From: Ferrimonas sediminicola
GTDB taxonomy: Bacteria; Pseudomonadota; Gammaproteobacteria; Enterobacterales; Shewanellaceae
Reading direction: 5' to 3'
Length of the DNA: 64,000 bases
Assembly (NCBI RefSeq): GCF_005116715.1
Contig: NZ_SWCI01000003.1
Span: forward strand, 1-64,000
Shown here piece after piece: positions 55,632-64,000 of the stretch. The position numbers and the translations under genes are program-made. Each line of letters begins with the position of its first letter. Position 1 is the first letter of the stretch. The notes under the pieces are model-generated. The model was not told the DNA's origin. It did no database searches and was given only the letters and a program-made list of their open reading frames with translations.

Positions 55632-58205
55632 CTATTCGGTGGTTAATGCTTGGGTTAAGGATTCCCGGAAGTGGCTCTGCTGTTCTGGGGTCAGGGCGGC
55701 ACCGTCAGGAGTGGCAAGCAAGAAGAGATCTTCAGCCTTTTCACCCACGGTCGTAATTTTAGCGGAGTGCACTATGAGGCCACACTGATCCACAACCTGA
55801 CCGATTCGGGCCAGCAGGCCGGGAGAATCCAAGGTGATGATCTCCACCATCGACCCCTGCTTGCGCTTGGCCGGAAGGAAGTTCACCTCTGTACGAACCT
55901 TAAACTGTCGCATCCGCCTTGGCAATGGTCGCTGTCTCACTTTTGCCGGCATTGGCGCCAGTAGCGCCCGGACGATGGCGTTGCGCAGGCTGTTGATCCG
56001 TGATGGGTGGCTGATGGCGCTGCCGTCCTGTTCGAGGATGATAAAGCTGTCCAGGGCGAAGCCATCCCTAGAGGTGAAGATCTGGGCATCGTGCACCGTG
56101 ATGTTCTTGCCATCGAAAACCGCCATCAGGGTGGCGAACAGCCCCGCCCGGTCCCGGCAGTAGACGAACAGTTCGGTGCCGCCGCTGGCTTCGTGCTCCA
56201 CCATCTCCACCAGGGGCTGATCGTCATGGCGGTTGAGCAGTGCCTGGGTGTGGTGGTTCACCTGTGCCGGGGTAAAACGCAGGAAGTAGTCGGCGCTGAA
56301 CCTTTGCCACAGCGGGGTGACGTCTGCCTCCTCCAGCCCCATCTTGCCCAGCTGGTGCAGCACCTTGTTCTGGTTCTCACGTATCTTGCCTCGGGTGTCT
56401 ACCGGCTTCTCCAGGCCACCGAGCAGCATGCTGCGGGTACTGTGGTAGAGCTGGCTCAGCAGTGACCCCTTCCAGCTGTTCCACAGATTGTCGTTGGTGG
56501 CGCAGATGTCGGCCACCGTCAGGCAGTAGAGGTAGCTGAGCCGGGTCAGATCGCTGACGTTTTCGGCGAACTCCTGCACCACCTCGGGGTCGTTGATGTC
56601 CCGCCGCTGGGCGGTCACCGACATCAGCAGGTGGCTGCGCACCAGCCAGGCCACCAGCCGGCCGTCGTGGTCATTGAGGTTGTGCATCTGACAGAACGTC
56701 AGCGCATCTGCGGCCCCCAGTTCGCTGTGGTCACCGCCGCGTCCCTTGGCGATGTCGTGGAAGATCGCCGCCAACACCAGCAGCCCCTTCTTGGGCAACT
56801 GGTCGATCAGCAGGGAGCCGAGGGGAAAGATCTCCTTGTGGGCCGGATCGGAGAATCGTTCGATAAATAACAGCAATCTGTGGGTGTGCTCATCCACGGT
56901 GTAGGCGTGGAACAGGTCGAACTGCATCTGGCCGACGATCTGTTGCCAGGCCTTGAGGTAGCTGGCGAGGATGCCATGGCGGTGCATCAGCGACATCGCC
57001 TTGATCCCTCTGGGATGGCGCAGGATCGCCATAAACTGCTCCCGACACTGGGGCAGGTCACTCAGGGGCAGCTTCAGCCGGCGCCGGGCGTTGCGCAGCA
57101 GCCTCAGGGTGGGGGCGGCCACCGCCTCGATCTCCTCCTCCTGGGCGGCATGGTGGAACAGGGTCAGGATCTTGTGCGGCTCCTCGAATACCCCCTCGTG
57201 GCGCACCGTGATGTAGCGCCCCATCAAGTTGAACTCATCGTCCAGCGGTACCATCGGCTGCTGCACCGCCAACTGAGGCAGCACCTCCCGCTTGAACAGC
57301 TGCAGCAGCATCTGATTGAGCTCCCGCACCGCACGGATGGTGCGGTAGTAGCGCTTCATCATCTGCTCCACCGGCAATTGGGTGCCCTGGGTGTAGCCCA
57401 GCAGCTGGGCCACCTTGGGCTGGTGGTCGAACAGCAGCTTGTCCTCGGCCCGGCCAGCGGCCAGGTGCAGGGCAAACCTCAGCCGCCACAGGAAGTCGCG
57501 GCAGGTGTTGAGCTCCTCCAGCTCCTCCCTGGCCAGGAAACCATGGGAGACCAGCTCGGCCAGGCAGCCGGCATTGAAGTGGCGGATCGCCACCCAGGTG
57601 ATGGTCTGGATGTCCCTCAGGCCGCCGGGACAGGATTTGATGTTGGGCTCCAGGTCGAAGGCAGAGGATTTGCCGTGGCGCACGCGCTGCTCCTCGCGCT
57701 TGGCCAGGTAGAACTGGTCGACCGGCCAGAATTCGGGGTCCTCCAACCGGCCCTGCAACTGGCGAAACAGCTCTCCATCGCCGCAGATCAGCCTCGACTC
57801 CAGCAGGTTGGTGGCGATGGTGATGTCACCCTGGGCCTGGATGAAGGTCTCCTCCACCGTGCGTACCGAATGGCCCACATCCAGCTTGGCGTCCCACAGG
57901 GTGGTGAGCAGGGTGCCGATCGCCTCCTGGGTCGTTTGGGTACAGCAGTCGCTGGTGAGCACCAGCAGATCGATGTCGGAGTTGGGATGCAGCTCGCCGC
58001 GGCCATAGCCACCCACGGCGATCAGCGCCACCGGGCAGCTGCCCAGGCTGAGCGCCTGCCACAGCCGGGTCAGGGCCTGATCGACAAAGGCGGCGCGTTC
58101 TGCCAGCAGCACACCGATGGCTTCACCCTCGGCAAACTTCTGTTGCTGGAGCTGTCGATGTTGTTCGAGTTGTTGTTTCAGCTGGGGAAGGGTCAGGGCG
58201 TTCAT
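55632..58205 (-). CDS. glnD: GlnD, uridylyltransferase/uridylyl-removing enzyme
   Basis: 857 residues. The nucleotidyltransferase motif is GGYGRGELHPNSDIDLLVL, the HD hydrolase domain has AIFHDIAKGRGGDHSELG, and two ACT domains end the protein (ELFVYCRDRAGLFATLMAVFD; MVEIITLDSPGLLARIGQV). It senses glutamine and modifies PII proteins. Downstream of map and upstream of dapD on the minus strand. Confidence 0.95.
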   Translation of the reverse strand: MNALTLPQLKQQLEQHRQLQQQKFAEGEAIGVLLAERAAFVDQALTRLWQALSLGSCPVALIAVGGYGRGELHPNSDIDLLVLTSDCCTQTTQEAIGTLLTTLWDAKLDVGHSVRTVEETFIQAQGDITIATNLLESRLICGDGELFRQLQGRLEDPEFWPVDQFYLAKREEQRVRHGKSSAFDLEPNIKSCPGGLRDIQTITWVAIRHFNAGCLAELVSHGFLAREELEELNTCRDFLWRLRFALHLAAGRAEDKLLFDHQPKVAQLLGYTQGTQLPVEQMMKRYYRTIRAVRELNQMLLQLFKREVLPQLAVQQPMVPLDDEFNLMGRYITVRHEGVFEEPHKILTLFHHAAQEEEIEAVAAPTLRLLRNARRRLKLPLSDLPQCREQFMAILRHPRGIKAMSLMHRHGILASYLKAWQQIVGQMQFDLFHAYTVDEHTHRLLLFIERFSDPAHKEIFPLGSLLIDQLPKKGLLVLAAIFHDIAKGRGGDHSELGAADALTFCQMHNLNDHDGRLVAWLVRSHLLMSVTAQRRDINDPEVVQEFAENVSDLTRLSYLYCLTVADICATNDNLWNSWKGSLLSQLYHSTRSMLLGGLEKPVDTRGKIRENQNKVLHQLGKMGLEEADVTPLWQRFSADYFLRFTPAQVNHHTQALLNRHDDQPLVEMVEHEASGGTELFVYCRDRAGLFATLMAVFDGKNITVHDAQIFTSRDGFALDSFIILEQDGSAISHPSRINSLRNAIVRALLAPMPAKVRQRPLPRRMRQFKVRTEVNFLPAKRKQGSMVEIITLDSPGLLARIGQVVDQCGLIVHSAKITTVGEKAEDLFLLATPDGAALTPEQQSHFRESLTQALTTE

Positions 58206-58263
58206 GCCGGTGTGGATCCTGGTTGGGGACCCGCCGCACCGGCGGCGGGTCGGTGGGCGGTGA

Positions 58264-59052
58264 TCAGGCGTGAGAGATGATCCTCTCCAGCTCTTCGTCG
58301 CTGCGCAGGGTCAGCACCTCGACGCCATCCTCGGTGACCAGCAGGGTGTGCTCCCACTGGGCGGAGGGTTGGCCATCCTTGGTGGTGACGGTCCAGCCAT
58401 CCTTCTTGTTCAGCTTGCAGCGGTAGTCACCGGCGTTGATCATCGGCTCGATGGTAAAACACATCCCCGCCTGCAGGGTGAGCTTGGCACGGTTGCGGTA
58501 GTGGAGAATCTGCGGCTCTTCGTGGAACTTCTCGCCGATGCCGTGGCCGCAGTAATCGCGAACCACGGAGAACCCCTCCTTCTCGGCGATGGGCTGGATG
58601 ATGGCGCCGATTTCGCTCATGCACAGGCCGGGACGCACCTGGCGGATGGCGGCGTAGAGGGCATCCTGGGCCACCTGCACCAGCTTCTTGTTGCGTGGCG
58701 GGGTCTGGCCAATGATGAACATCCTCGAGGTGTCACCATGGAAGCCGTCCTTGATCACCGTAATGTCGATATTGACGATGTCACCCTCTTTCAGCTTCTT
58801 GTGGGAGGGGATGCCGTGACACACCACCTCGTTGATGGAGATGCAGGTAGACTTGGGGAAACCGTGGTAATCCAGTGGAGCCGGGATCGCCTGCTGCACC
58901 TCGGTGATGTAGTTATGGCAGAGGGTGTTCAGTTCTTCCGTGGTCACCCCCTTCTTGACGTGGGGCTCGATCATCTCAAGTACCTCGGCGGCCAGTCGAC
59001 CAGCCACACGCATCTTTTCGATCTGTTCGGGGTTTTTGATAACGATGCTCAT
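58264..59052 (-). CDS. map: Methionine aminopeptidase, type I
   Basis: 262 residues from MSIVIKNPEQIEKMRVAGRLAAEVL (ATG 59052). Metal ligands are in VNIDITVIKDGFHGDTSRMF, YCGHGIGEKFHEEPQILH, FTIEPM and WEHTLLVTEDGVEVLT. Removes N-terminal Met from nascent proteins. Divergent from rpsB, as usual. Confidence 0.95.
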   Translation of the reverse strand: MSIVIKNPEQIEKMRVAGRLAAEVLEMIEPHVKKGVTTEELNTLCHNYITEVQQAIPAPLDYHGFPKSTCISINEVVCHGIPSHKKLKEGDIVNIDITVIKDGFHGDTSRMFIIGQTPPRNKKLVQVAQDALYAAIRQVRPGLCMSEIGAIIQPIAEKEGFSVVRDYCGHGIGEKFHEEPQILHYRNRAKLTLQAGMCFTIEPMINAGDYRCKLNKKDGWTVTTKDGQPSAQWEHTLLVTEDGVEVLTLRSDEELERIISHA

Positions 59053-59319
59053 TAGTCTACTCTTTCTATCGAATTTCTGGCTGTGGGTGCCCGGCCAAGT
59101 TGAGCTTTTCGGCTCAGTATGGTATAAAGCGCGCCGGCTCTGTTGAGTCGTGAACGGACCCTTGACCACCAGGTTTGGGCTCCCAAGCGGACAATGGCGC
59201 CATTATATCGTTAAATTTTTATTAAACCACACACGTATCGGCACATGGTCCGGGGTGCCCTCCAGGGGTCGGGTCATGGGATACGTGGAGGCTTAACCCC
59301 ATATATATTGAGGAATCTC
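59053..59319 (+). promoter_or_regulatory. map-rpsB divergent region and rpsB leader
   Basis: The 267-bp gap holds the promoters of map and rpsB. The last 80 bp before rpsB (TCCGGGGTGCCCTCCAGGGG and onward) can form GC hairpins and probably act as the S2-responsive leader known in gammaproteobacteria. The exact promoter hexamers are not clear to me. Confidence 0.45.
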
Positions 59320-60048
59320 ATGGCAACTGTATCTATGCGCGACATGCTGAAGGCCGGTGTGCACTTCGGTCACCAAACCCGTTACTGGAACCCCAAGATG
59401 AAGCCTTTCATCTTCGGCGCTCGTAACAAGGTTCACATCATCAACCTGGAATCTACCGTTCCTATGATGAACGACGCCCTGGCTTTCCTGGGTAACGTTG
59501 CATCCAAGAAGGGCAAGATCCTGTTCGTTGGTACCAAGCGCGCTGCTGGTCAGAGCATCAAAGAGTCTGCTCTGAAGTGTGATCAGTTCTACGTTGACCA
59601 CCGTTGGTTGGGCGGCATGCTGACCAACTGGAAGACCGTTCGTCAGTCCATCAAGCGTCTGAAGGACCTGGAAGCTCAGAGCCAAGACGGCACCTTCGAG
59701 AAGCTGACCAAGAAAGAGGCGCTGATGCGTACTCGCGAAATGGTTAAGCTGGAGAAGTCTCTGGGCGGTATCAAGAACATGGGCGGCCTGCCTGATGCCA
59801 TCTTCGTGATCGACGCCGAGCACGAGCACATCGCCATCAAGGAAGCCAACAACCTGGGCATCCCCGTGGTTGCCGTAGTTGATACCAACTCCAACCCAGA
59901 CGGCATCGATTACGTTATCCCCGGTAACGACGATGCAATCCGTGCTATCCAGCTGTACACCGGCGCTGTTGCCGAAGCCGTAACCGAAGGTCGCAACCAG
60001 GACCTGGCTGTTCAGGCTGAGCAAGACGGTTTCGTAGAAGCTGAATAA
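59320..60048 (+). CDS. rpsB: Ribosomal protein uS2
   Basis: 242 residues starting [33 protein letters not shown], with TTGAGG upstream. Highly conserved throughout. Codon use is strongly biased, as for a highly expressed gene. First gene of the rpsB-tsf operon. Confidence 0.98.
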   Translation: MATVSMRDMLKAGVHFGHQTRYWNPKMKPFIFGARNKVHIINLESTVPMMNDALAFLGNVASKKGKILFVGTKRAAGQSIKESALKCDQFYVDHRWLGGMLTNWKTVRQSIKRLKDLEAQSQDGTFEKLTKKEALMRTREMVKLEKSLGGIKNMGGLPDAIFVIDAEHEHIAIKEANNLGIPVVAVVDTNSNPDGIDYVIPGNDDAIRAIQLYTGAVAEAVTEGRNQDLAVQAEQDGFVEAE

Positions 60049-60101
60049 GCATAATAAGGCGTGAGTTTACTCGCCCCTTATTAACCAAAAGGTTATTGGT
60101 T

Positions 60102-60132
60102 AACAGGGGCCCATTGCGGCCCCTGTTTTTTA
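60102..60132 (+). terminator. Intercistronic terminator/attenuator between rpsB and tsf
   Basis: AACAGGGGCC-cattgc-GGCCCCTGTT with a following T-run, 54 bp after rpsB. A hairpin here is also known in E. coli, where it lowers tsf expression relative to rpsB. Confidence 0.75.
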
Positions 60133-60167
60133 AGCATTCAAAGACGCAAGTCATAGAGGAATTGGAC

Positions 60168-61043
60168 ATGGCAATTACCGCTGCCCTGGTAAAAGAGCTG
60201 CGCGAGCGCACCGGCGCTGGCATGATGGACTGTAAGAAAGCCCTGGTTGAGACCAACGGTGACATCGAGCTGGCCATCGAGAACATGCGTAAGTCTGGTC
60301 AGGCTAAAGCCGCCAAGAAAGCCGGTCGTATCGCCGCTGAAGGTGTGATCATCGTTAAGAGCGACGACGGCCTGGCCGCAATGGTTGAAGTTAACTGCGA
60401 AACTGACTTCGTTGCCCGTGACGAGAGCTTCCTGGCTTTCGCCAACAAGGTTGCCGAAGTCGCCCTGGCCGGCAAGATCGACTCCGTTGAGGCCCTGAAC
60501 GCCGCTGAGCTCGACGGCATCACCGTTGAAGAGACCCGTGCCAACCTGGTTGCCAAGATCGGTGAGAACATGGCCGTTCGTCGCGTGGTTCTGGTTGAAG
60601 GCGCCAACCTGGGTGCCTACATCCACGGCGGCAAGATCGGCGTAGTGGCTGCCCTGAACGGTGGCGACGCCGAGCTGGCCAAAGACATCGCCATGCACGT
60701 TGCAGCTTCCAACCCTCAGTTCGTGAAGCCTGAAGACGTTGACGCCGAAGTGGTTGCCAAAGAGCGCGCTATCCAGGTAGAGATTGCCGTTAACTCCGGC
60801 AAGCCTCAGGAGATCGCCGAGAAGATGGTTGAAGGCCGCATGAAGAAGTTCACCGGTGAGATCTCCCTGACAGGTCAGCCCTTCGTTAAGGATCCTTCCA
60901 TCACCTGTGGCAAGCTGCTGGCTGACAAGGGTGCCGATGTGACCAGCTTCGTACGCCTGGAAGTGGGTGAAGGCATCGAGAAGGCCGAGGAAGATTTCGC
61001 TGCTGAAGTAGCGGCTCAGATCGAAGCTGCCAAGAAGGCCTAA
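60168..61043 (+). CDS. tsf: Elongation factor Ts
   Basis: 291 residues from [28 protein letters not shown]. The motif TDFVARD (in [14 protein letters not shown]) that acts on EF-Tu is present. Nucleotide exchange factor of EF-Tu. Confidence 0.98.
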   Translation: MAITAALVKELRERTGAGMMDCKKALVETNGDIELAIENMRKSGQAKAAKKAGRIAAEGVIIVKSDDGLAAMVEVNCETDFVARDESFLAFANKVAEVALAGKIDSVEALNAAELDGITVEETRANLVAKIGENMAVRRVVLVEGANLGAYIHGGKIGVVAALNGGDAELAKDIAMHVAASNPQFVKPEDVDAEVVAKERAIQVEIAVNSGKPQEIAEKMVEGRMKKFTGEISLTGQPFVKDPSITCGKLLADKGADVTSFVRLEVGEGIEKAEEDFAAEVAAQIEAAKKA

Positions 61044-61063
61044 GGCCAACGCTTAGTTGATGC

Positions 61064-61092
61064 AGACCGCGGCCACCTGTCGCGGTCTTTTA
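61064..61092 (+). terminator. Terminator between tsf and pyrH
   Basis: AGACCGCG-gccacctgt-CGCGGTCT followed by TTTTA. It separates the ribosomal operon from pyrH. Confidence 0.7.
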
Positions 61093-61113
61093 ATATTCAG
61101 GATAGAGAAAAAG

Positions 61114-61839
61114 ATGAGCACCAATCCAAAACCCGCATTCCGACGCATCTTGTTAAAACTCAGTGGTGAAGCCCTTCAGGGCGATGAAGGCTTCGGCATC
61201 GATCCCAAGGTTCTTGACCGTATGGCTCAGGAGATCAAAGAGCTGGTTGAGCTGGGTGTGCAGGTCGGTTTGGTGATTGGCGGTGGTAACCTGTTCCGCG
61301 GTGAGGGCCTGGCAAAAGCGGGCATGAACCGGGTGGTGGGTGATCACATGGGCATGCTGGCCACCGTGATGAATGGCCTGGCAATGCGCGACGCTCTGCA
61401 CCGTGCCTATGTGAACGCCCGACTGATGTCGGCCATCCCCCTCAACGGCGTTTGTGATAACTACAGCTGGGCCGAGGCGATCAGCCTGCTGAAGCAGGGG
61501 CGGGTGGTGATCTTCTCCGCCGGCACCGGCAACCCCTTCTTCACCACCGACTCCGCCTGCTGCCTGCGTGGCATCGAGATTGAAGCGGACGTGGTCCTCA
61601 AGGGCACCAAGGTGGATGGAGTTTACTCAGACGATCCGGTTAGCAATCCGGATGCCGTGAAGTATGATAAAATCACCTACAAAGAGGTTTTGGAGAAAGA
61701 GCTGAAAGTCATGGACTTGTCGGCCTTTACTCTGGCTAGGGACCACGACCTGCCTTTGCTGGTCTTTAACATGAATGAGCCGGGCGCCCTGCGCCGGGCG
61801 GTGATGGGCGAAGCCAACGGCACCCTGATCACCAACTAA
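61114..61839 (+). CDS. pyrH: UMP kinase
   Basis: 241 residues from [23 protein letters not shown] (ATG 61114, GATAGAG upstream). [17 protein letters not shown] and [12 protein letters not shown] are bacterial UMP kinase motifs. Phosphorylates UMP; hexameric and controlled by GTP and UTP. Confidence 0.97.
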   Translation: MSTNPKPAFRRILLKLSGEALQGDEGFGIDPKVLDRMAQEIKELVELGVQVGLVIGGGNLFRGEGLAKAGMNRVVGDHMGMLATVMNGLAMRDALHRAYVNARLMSAIPLNGVCDNYSWAEAISLLKQGRVVIFSAGTGNPFFTTDSACCLRGIEIEADVVLKGTKVDGVYSDDPVSNPDAVKYDKITYKEVLEKELKVMDLSAFTLARDHDLPLLVFNMNEPGALRRAVMGEANGTLITN

Positions 61840-61880
61840 ATTTAACGACGCATCGAGTTGACACCGTAAGGAAGTTCACC

Positions 61881-62438
61881 GTGATTAACGACATTAAGCA
61901 AGACGCCGAAGCGCGCATGGAGAAGAGTGTGGATGCCTGCCGCACTCAGATGGCCAAGGTCCGTACCGGCCGGGCTCACCCCAGCCTGCTGGACACCATT
62001 ACCGTTTCCTACTATGGTGCCGACACCCCCCTGAAGCAGGTGGCCAACGTCTCCACCGAGGACAGCCGCACCCTGGCGGTCACCGTGTTCGACCGCACCA
62101 TGATCCAGGCGGTTGAGAAGGCGATCATGGCCTCCGATCTGGGCCTGAACCCCAACTCAGCCGGGACCACCATCCGTATCCCCCTGCCGCCGCTGACCGA
62201 GGAGCGCCGTAAGGATCTGGTTCGCGTGGTACGCGCCGAAGCCGAGCACGGCAAGGTGGCCATCCGCAACATCCGTCGCGACGCCAACTCCCACATCAAG
62301 GAGTTGGAAAAGGAGAAGGAGATCAGTGAGGATGATGCTCGCCGCGCCGAAGACGAGATCCAGAAGTTGACCGACAAGTTCGTCAAGGCCGTCGACGCCG
62401 TCCTGGCTGAGAAAGAAGCCGAGCTGATGGAGATCTAA
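61881..62438 (+). CDS. frr: Ribosome recycling factor
   Basis: 185 residues, GTG start with AAGGAAG upstream. [34 protein letters not shown] and [23 protein letters not shown] are diagnostic. Splits ribosomes after termination with EF-G. Confidence 0.97.
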   Translation: MINDIKQDAEARMEKSVDACRTQMAKVRTGRAHPSLLDTITVSYYGADTPLKQVANVSTEDSRTLAVTVFDRTMIQAVEKAIMASDLGLNPNSAGTTIRIPLPPLTEERRKDLVRVVRAEAEHGKVAIRNIRRDANSHIKELEKEKEISEDDARRAEDEIQKLTDKFVKAVDAVLAEKEAELMEI

Positions 62439-62466
62439 GCAAACGTCCCTGTTTGCTAGCGAATCG

Positions 62467-62500
62467 ACGCCGCGTTTGGATATACTACGCGGCGTTTCTG
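62467..62500 (+). terminator. Terminator after frr
   Basis: ACGCCGCG-tttggatatacta-CGCGGCGT followed by TTCTGTTTT. The next start is 28 bp away. Confidence 0.65.
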
Positions 62501-62527
62501 TTTTCTATTGCCGGGATTAACACCTTC

Positions 62528-63286
62528 ATGCTCAGTAGTCGTGATTCCTCACCAGCGGCGCCTGCCGTGTCTCTGCCGAGACACATTGCCATCATCATGG
62601 ATGGTAATGGCCGTTGGGCCGAGTCCAAGGGGCGCCCCAGGTTCGCCGGTCACCGTGCCGGAGTCAAGGCGGTTCGCGAAGCGGTACGCGTCTGCCGCAA
62701 GCACGGGATCAGGGCGTTGACCTTGTTCGCGTTTTCCAGTGAAAACTGGCGGCGCCCGGAGCGTGAGGTCGCATTATTGATGCGGCTGTTTATGACTGTG
62801 CTGTCCCGTGAGGTAAAGTTGCTCAAGGGCAACGACGTGCGCCTGAAGGTGGTGGGGGATGTCTCCGGCTTCAGCCTGGACCTGCAGCAGCGGATCCGCA
62901 AGGCGGAGAGGATGACCGCCGACTGCCAGGGCATGGTGCTGAACGTGGCGGCCAACTACGGCGGCCGTTGGGACATGATGCAGGCGGCCCGGCGGCTGGC
63001 CGAGGAGGTGAAGCAGGGGCACCTGGATTTGGAGCAGATCTGTGAGGGCACCGTCAGCCGCTATCTGACCATGGCCGATCTGCCCGAGGTGGATCTGCTG
63101 GTGCGTACCGGGGGCGAGCACCGAATCAGCAACTTCATCCTGTGGCAGGCGGCTTACGCCGAACTGGTGTTCAGCCCGGTGTTGTGGCCCGATTTCGATG
63201 AACGGGCCCTGGAGGCCTGTCTCGACGAGTATTGCGGACGACAGCGTCGTTTCGGCCAGACCAGCGCCCAGGTCACGGCTCAATAA
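62528..63286 (+). CDS. uppS: Undecaprenyl diphosphate synthase
   Basis: 252 residues from the ATG at 62528; the frame continues upstream but that part overlaps the terminator. HIAIIMDGNGRWAESKGRPRFAGHRAG contains the catalytic Asp, with FAFSSENWRRP and DLLVRTGGEHRISNFILWQAAYAEL. Note EHRISNF where E. coli has EHRISNF as well. Makes the C55 lipid carrier for cell-wall synthesis. No clear ribosome binding site precedes the ATG. Confidence 0.95.
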   Translation: MLSSRDSSPAAPAVSLPRHIAIIMDGNGRWAESKGRPRFAGHRAGVKAVREAVRVCRKHGIRALTLFAFSSENWRRPEREVALLMRLFMTVLSREVKLLKGNDVRLKVVGDVSGFSLDLQQRIRKAERMTADCQGMVLNVAANYGGRWDMMQAARRLAEEVKQGHLDLEQICEGTVSRYLTMADLPEVDLLVRTGGEHRISNFILWQAAYAELVFSPVLWPDFDERALEACLDEYCGRQRRFGQTSAQVTAQ

Positions 63287-63313
63287 CAAGAATTCAACCC
63301 AAAGAGGTTTTTT

Positions 63314-64000
63314 TTGCTTAAGCAACGAGTTTTAACCGCCGTGCTGCTGCTGCCGGCAGCACTGGCCGCCATCTTCCTGTTGTCTTTGGACGGGTTCGCC
63401 TTGGCCATTGCCCTGGTGATCCTATTGGCCTCCAAAGAGTGGGGCAGCTTCATTCAGCCGGGGGACCGCCTCATCCAAGCCAGTTTCACCCTCTCCATGG
63501 CCGTGCTGATGGGCGCATTTTACTTTATGGTTCCCTCCGATCTGTTGTGGTTGGGCGATGAGCTCCACCCTCTGGCCGAGGGGCTGCTGCAGGTGGGGGG
63601 GCTGTGGTGGCTGATCGCCCTGGGACTGGTGGTCACCTATGTCCGCTCTGTGCGGCTCTGGCACCACTCCATGGTACTCAAGGCGGTGTTTGGCCAGCTT
63701 ACCCTGTTGCCCGCGTTTGTGGCCATGCTGGTGCTGCGCAGCGCCGCCCAGGGGCAGGATCCCCACTACGGTGCCTACCTGGTGCTGGCGGTGCTGCTGA
63801 TCGTCTGGGGCGCGGATACCGGTGCCTACTTCGTCGGTCGCTCCTTCGGTAAGCACAAACTGGCCCGTCACGTCAGCCCGGGTAAGACCATCGAAGGTCT
63901 GGCCGGCGGCTTGCTGGTGTGTGCCCTGCTGGCGGCGGCGGCCTGGAACTATCTGCCCAACAACGGTTTTATTCCTGTGCTGGCGGTGGTGGTTGTGACC
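63314..64000 (+). CDS. cdsA: CDP-diglyceride synthase, N-terminal part
   Basis: 229 codons are visible and the gene leaves the window. It starts with TTG at 63314 (MLKQRVLTAVLLLPAALAAIF), with AAAGAGG about 6 nt upstream; no ATG or GTG fits the frame there. Multi-spanning. VWGADTGAYFVGRSFGKHKLARHVSPGKTIEG is the CdsA core. Uses CTP and phosphatidate to make CDP-diacylglycerol. The C-terminal signature lies outside. Confidence 0.9.
   Translation, partial: MLKQRVLTAVLLLPAALAAIFLLSLDGFALAIALVILLASKEWGSFIQPGDRLIQASFTLSMAVLMGAFYFMVPSDLLWLGDELHPLAEGLLQVGGLWWLIALGLVVTYVRSVRLWHHSMVLKAVFGQLTLLPAFVAMLVLRSAAQGQDPHYGAYLVLAVLLIVWGADTGAYFVGRSFGKHKLARHVSPGKTIEGLAGGLLVCALLAAAAWNYLPNNGFIPVLAVVVVT

Overview
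The window looks like a chromosomal segment of a GC-rich marine gammaproteobacterium of the Shewanella/Ferrimonas type (order Alteromonadales). Reasons: a full Na+-NQR operon with apbE and nqrM, luxS, ubiU-ubiV/ubiT, the syd-queF / csrB / yqcC-truC-yqcA neighbourhood, several small families common in that order (DUF3192, DUF2789, DUF3301, DUF3549, DUF3718), and the block dapD-glnD-map / rpsB-tsf-pyrH-frr-uppS-cdsA. The GC content, higher than in most Shewanella, suggests a Ferrimonas-like organism. This is inference from gene content; no database was searched.

Layout. 1-1.3 kb: the end of an IS3-type element that has truncated an EamA permease, beside an intact MarR regulator. 1.3-8.3 kb: ampG, a periplasmic cyclophilin, yajG and rlmG (minus strand); cdaR, a glycerate-kinase-like protein lacking the usual motifs, alkB and bolA (plus strand). 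8.4-12.1 kb: a TRAP transporter for an organic acid, then luxS. 12.1-21.3 kb: a POT peptide transporter and nqrABCDEF-apbE-nqrM, which builds and flavinylates the sodium pump. 21.3-28.7 kb: a chemoreceptor with a flagellar-type promoter, SOS-controlled dinB, an unknown membrane-anchored protein behind a candidate FNR promoter, and the peptidases pepD and an M17 aminopeptidase.

28.8-29.7 kb holds the most unusual locus. One promoter, overlapped by a palindrome matching the HexR operator, precedes three tandem genes for 29-31-residue Trp/Tyr-rich peptides of one family. Each gene has a near-identical leader with two small hairpins whose 9-nt loops read CARGGAAYY, a CsrA-type binding motif. The unit ends at a strong terminator. 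I do not recognise the family. A complete csrB regulatory RNA with about 20 GGA motifs and an upstream UvrY/GacA box lies at 47.4-47.8 kb, so the Csr system is present in this genome.

29.9-42.7 kb: a purine permease, proBA, a DUF998 membrane protein, the O2-independent ubiquinone genes ubiU-ubiV and divergent ubiT, a ferredoxin (yfhL), trhP, queF, syd, and a large Ig-like/Ca-binding lipoprotein. 42.7-54.6 kb: aldehyde dehydrogenase, small conserved unknowns, GNAT, csrB, DUF3301/DUF3549, yqcC, a lower-GC islet with a DUF5692 membrane protein, truC, yqcA, a PTS EIICB and DUF3718. 54.8-64 kb: dapD, glnD and map run left, and rpsB, tsf, pyrH, frr, uppS and the start of cdsA run right, the usual translation and envelope cluster.
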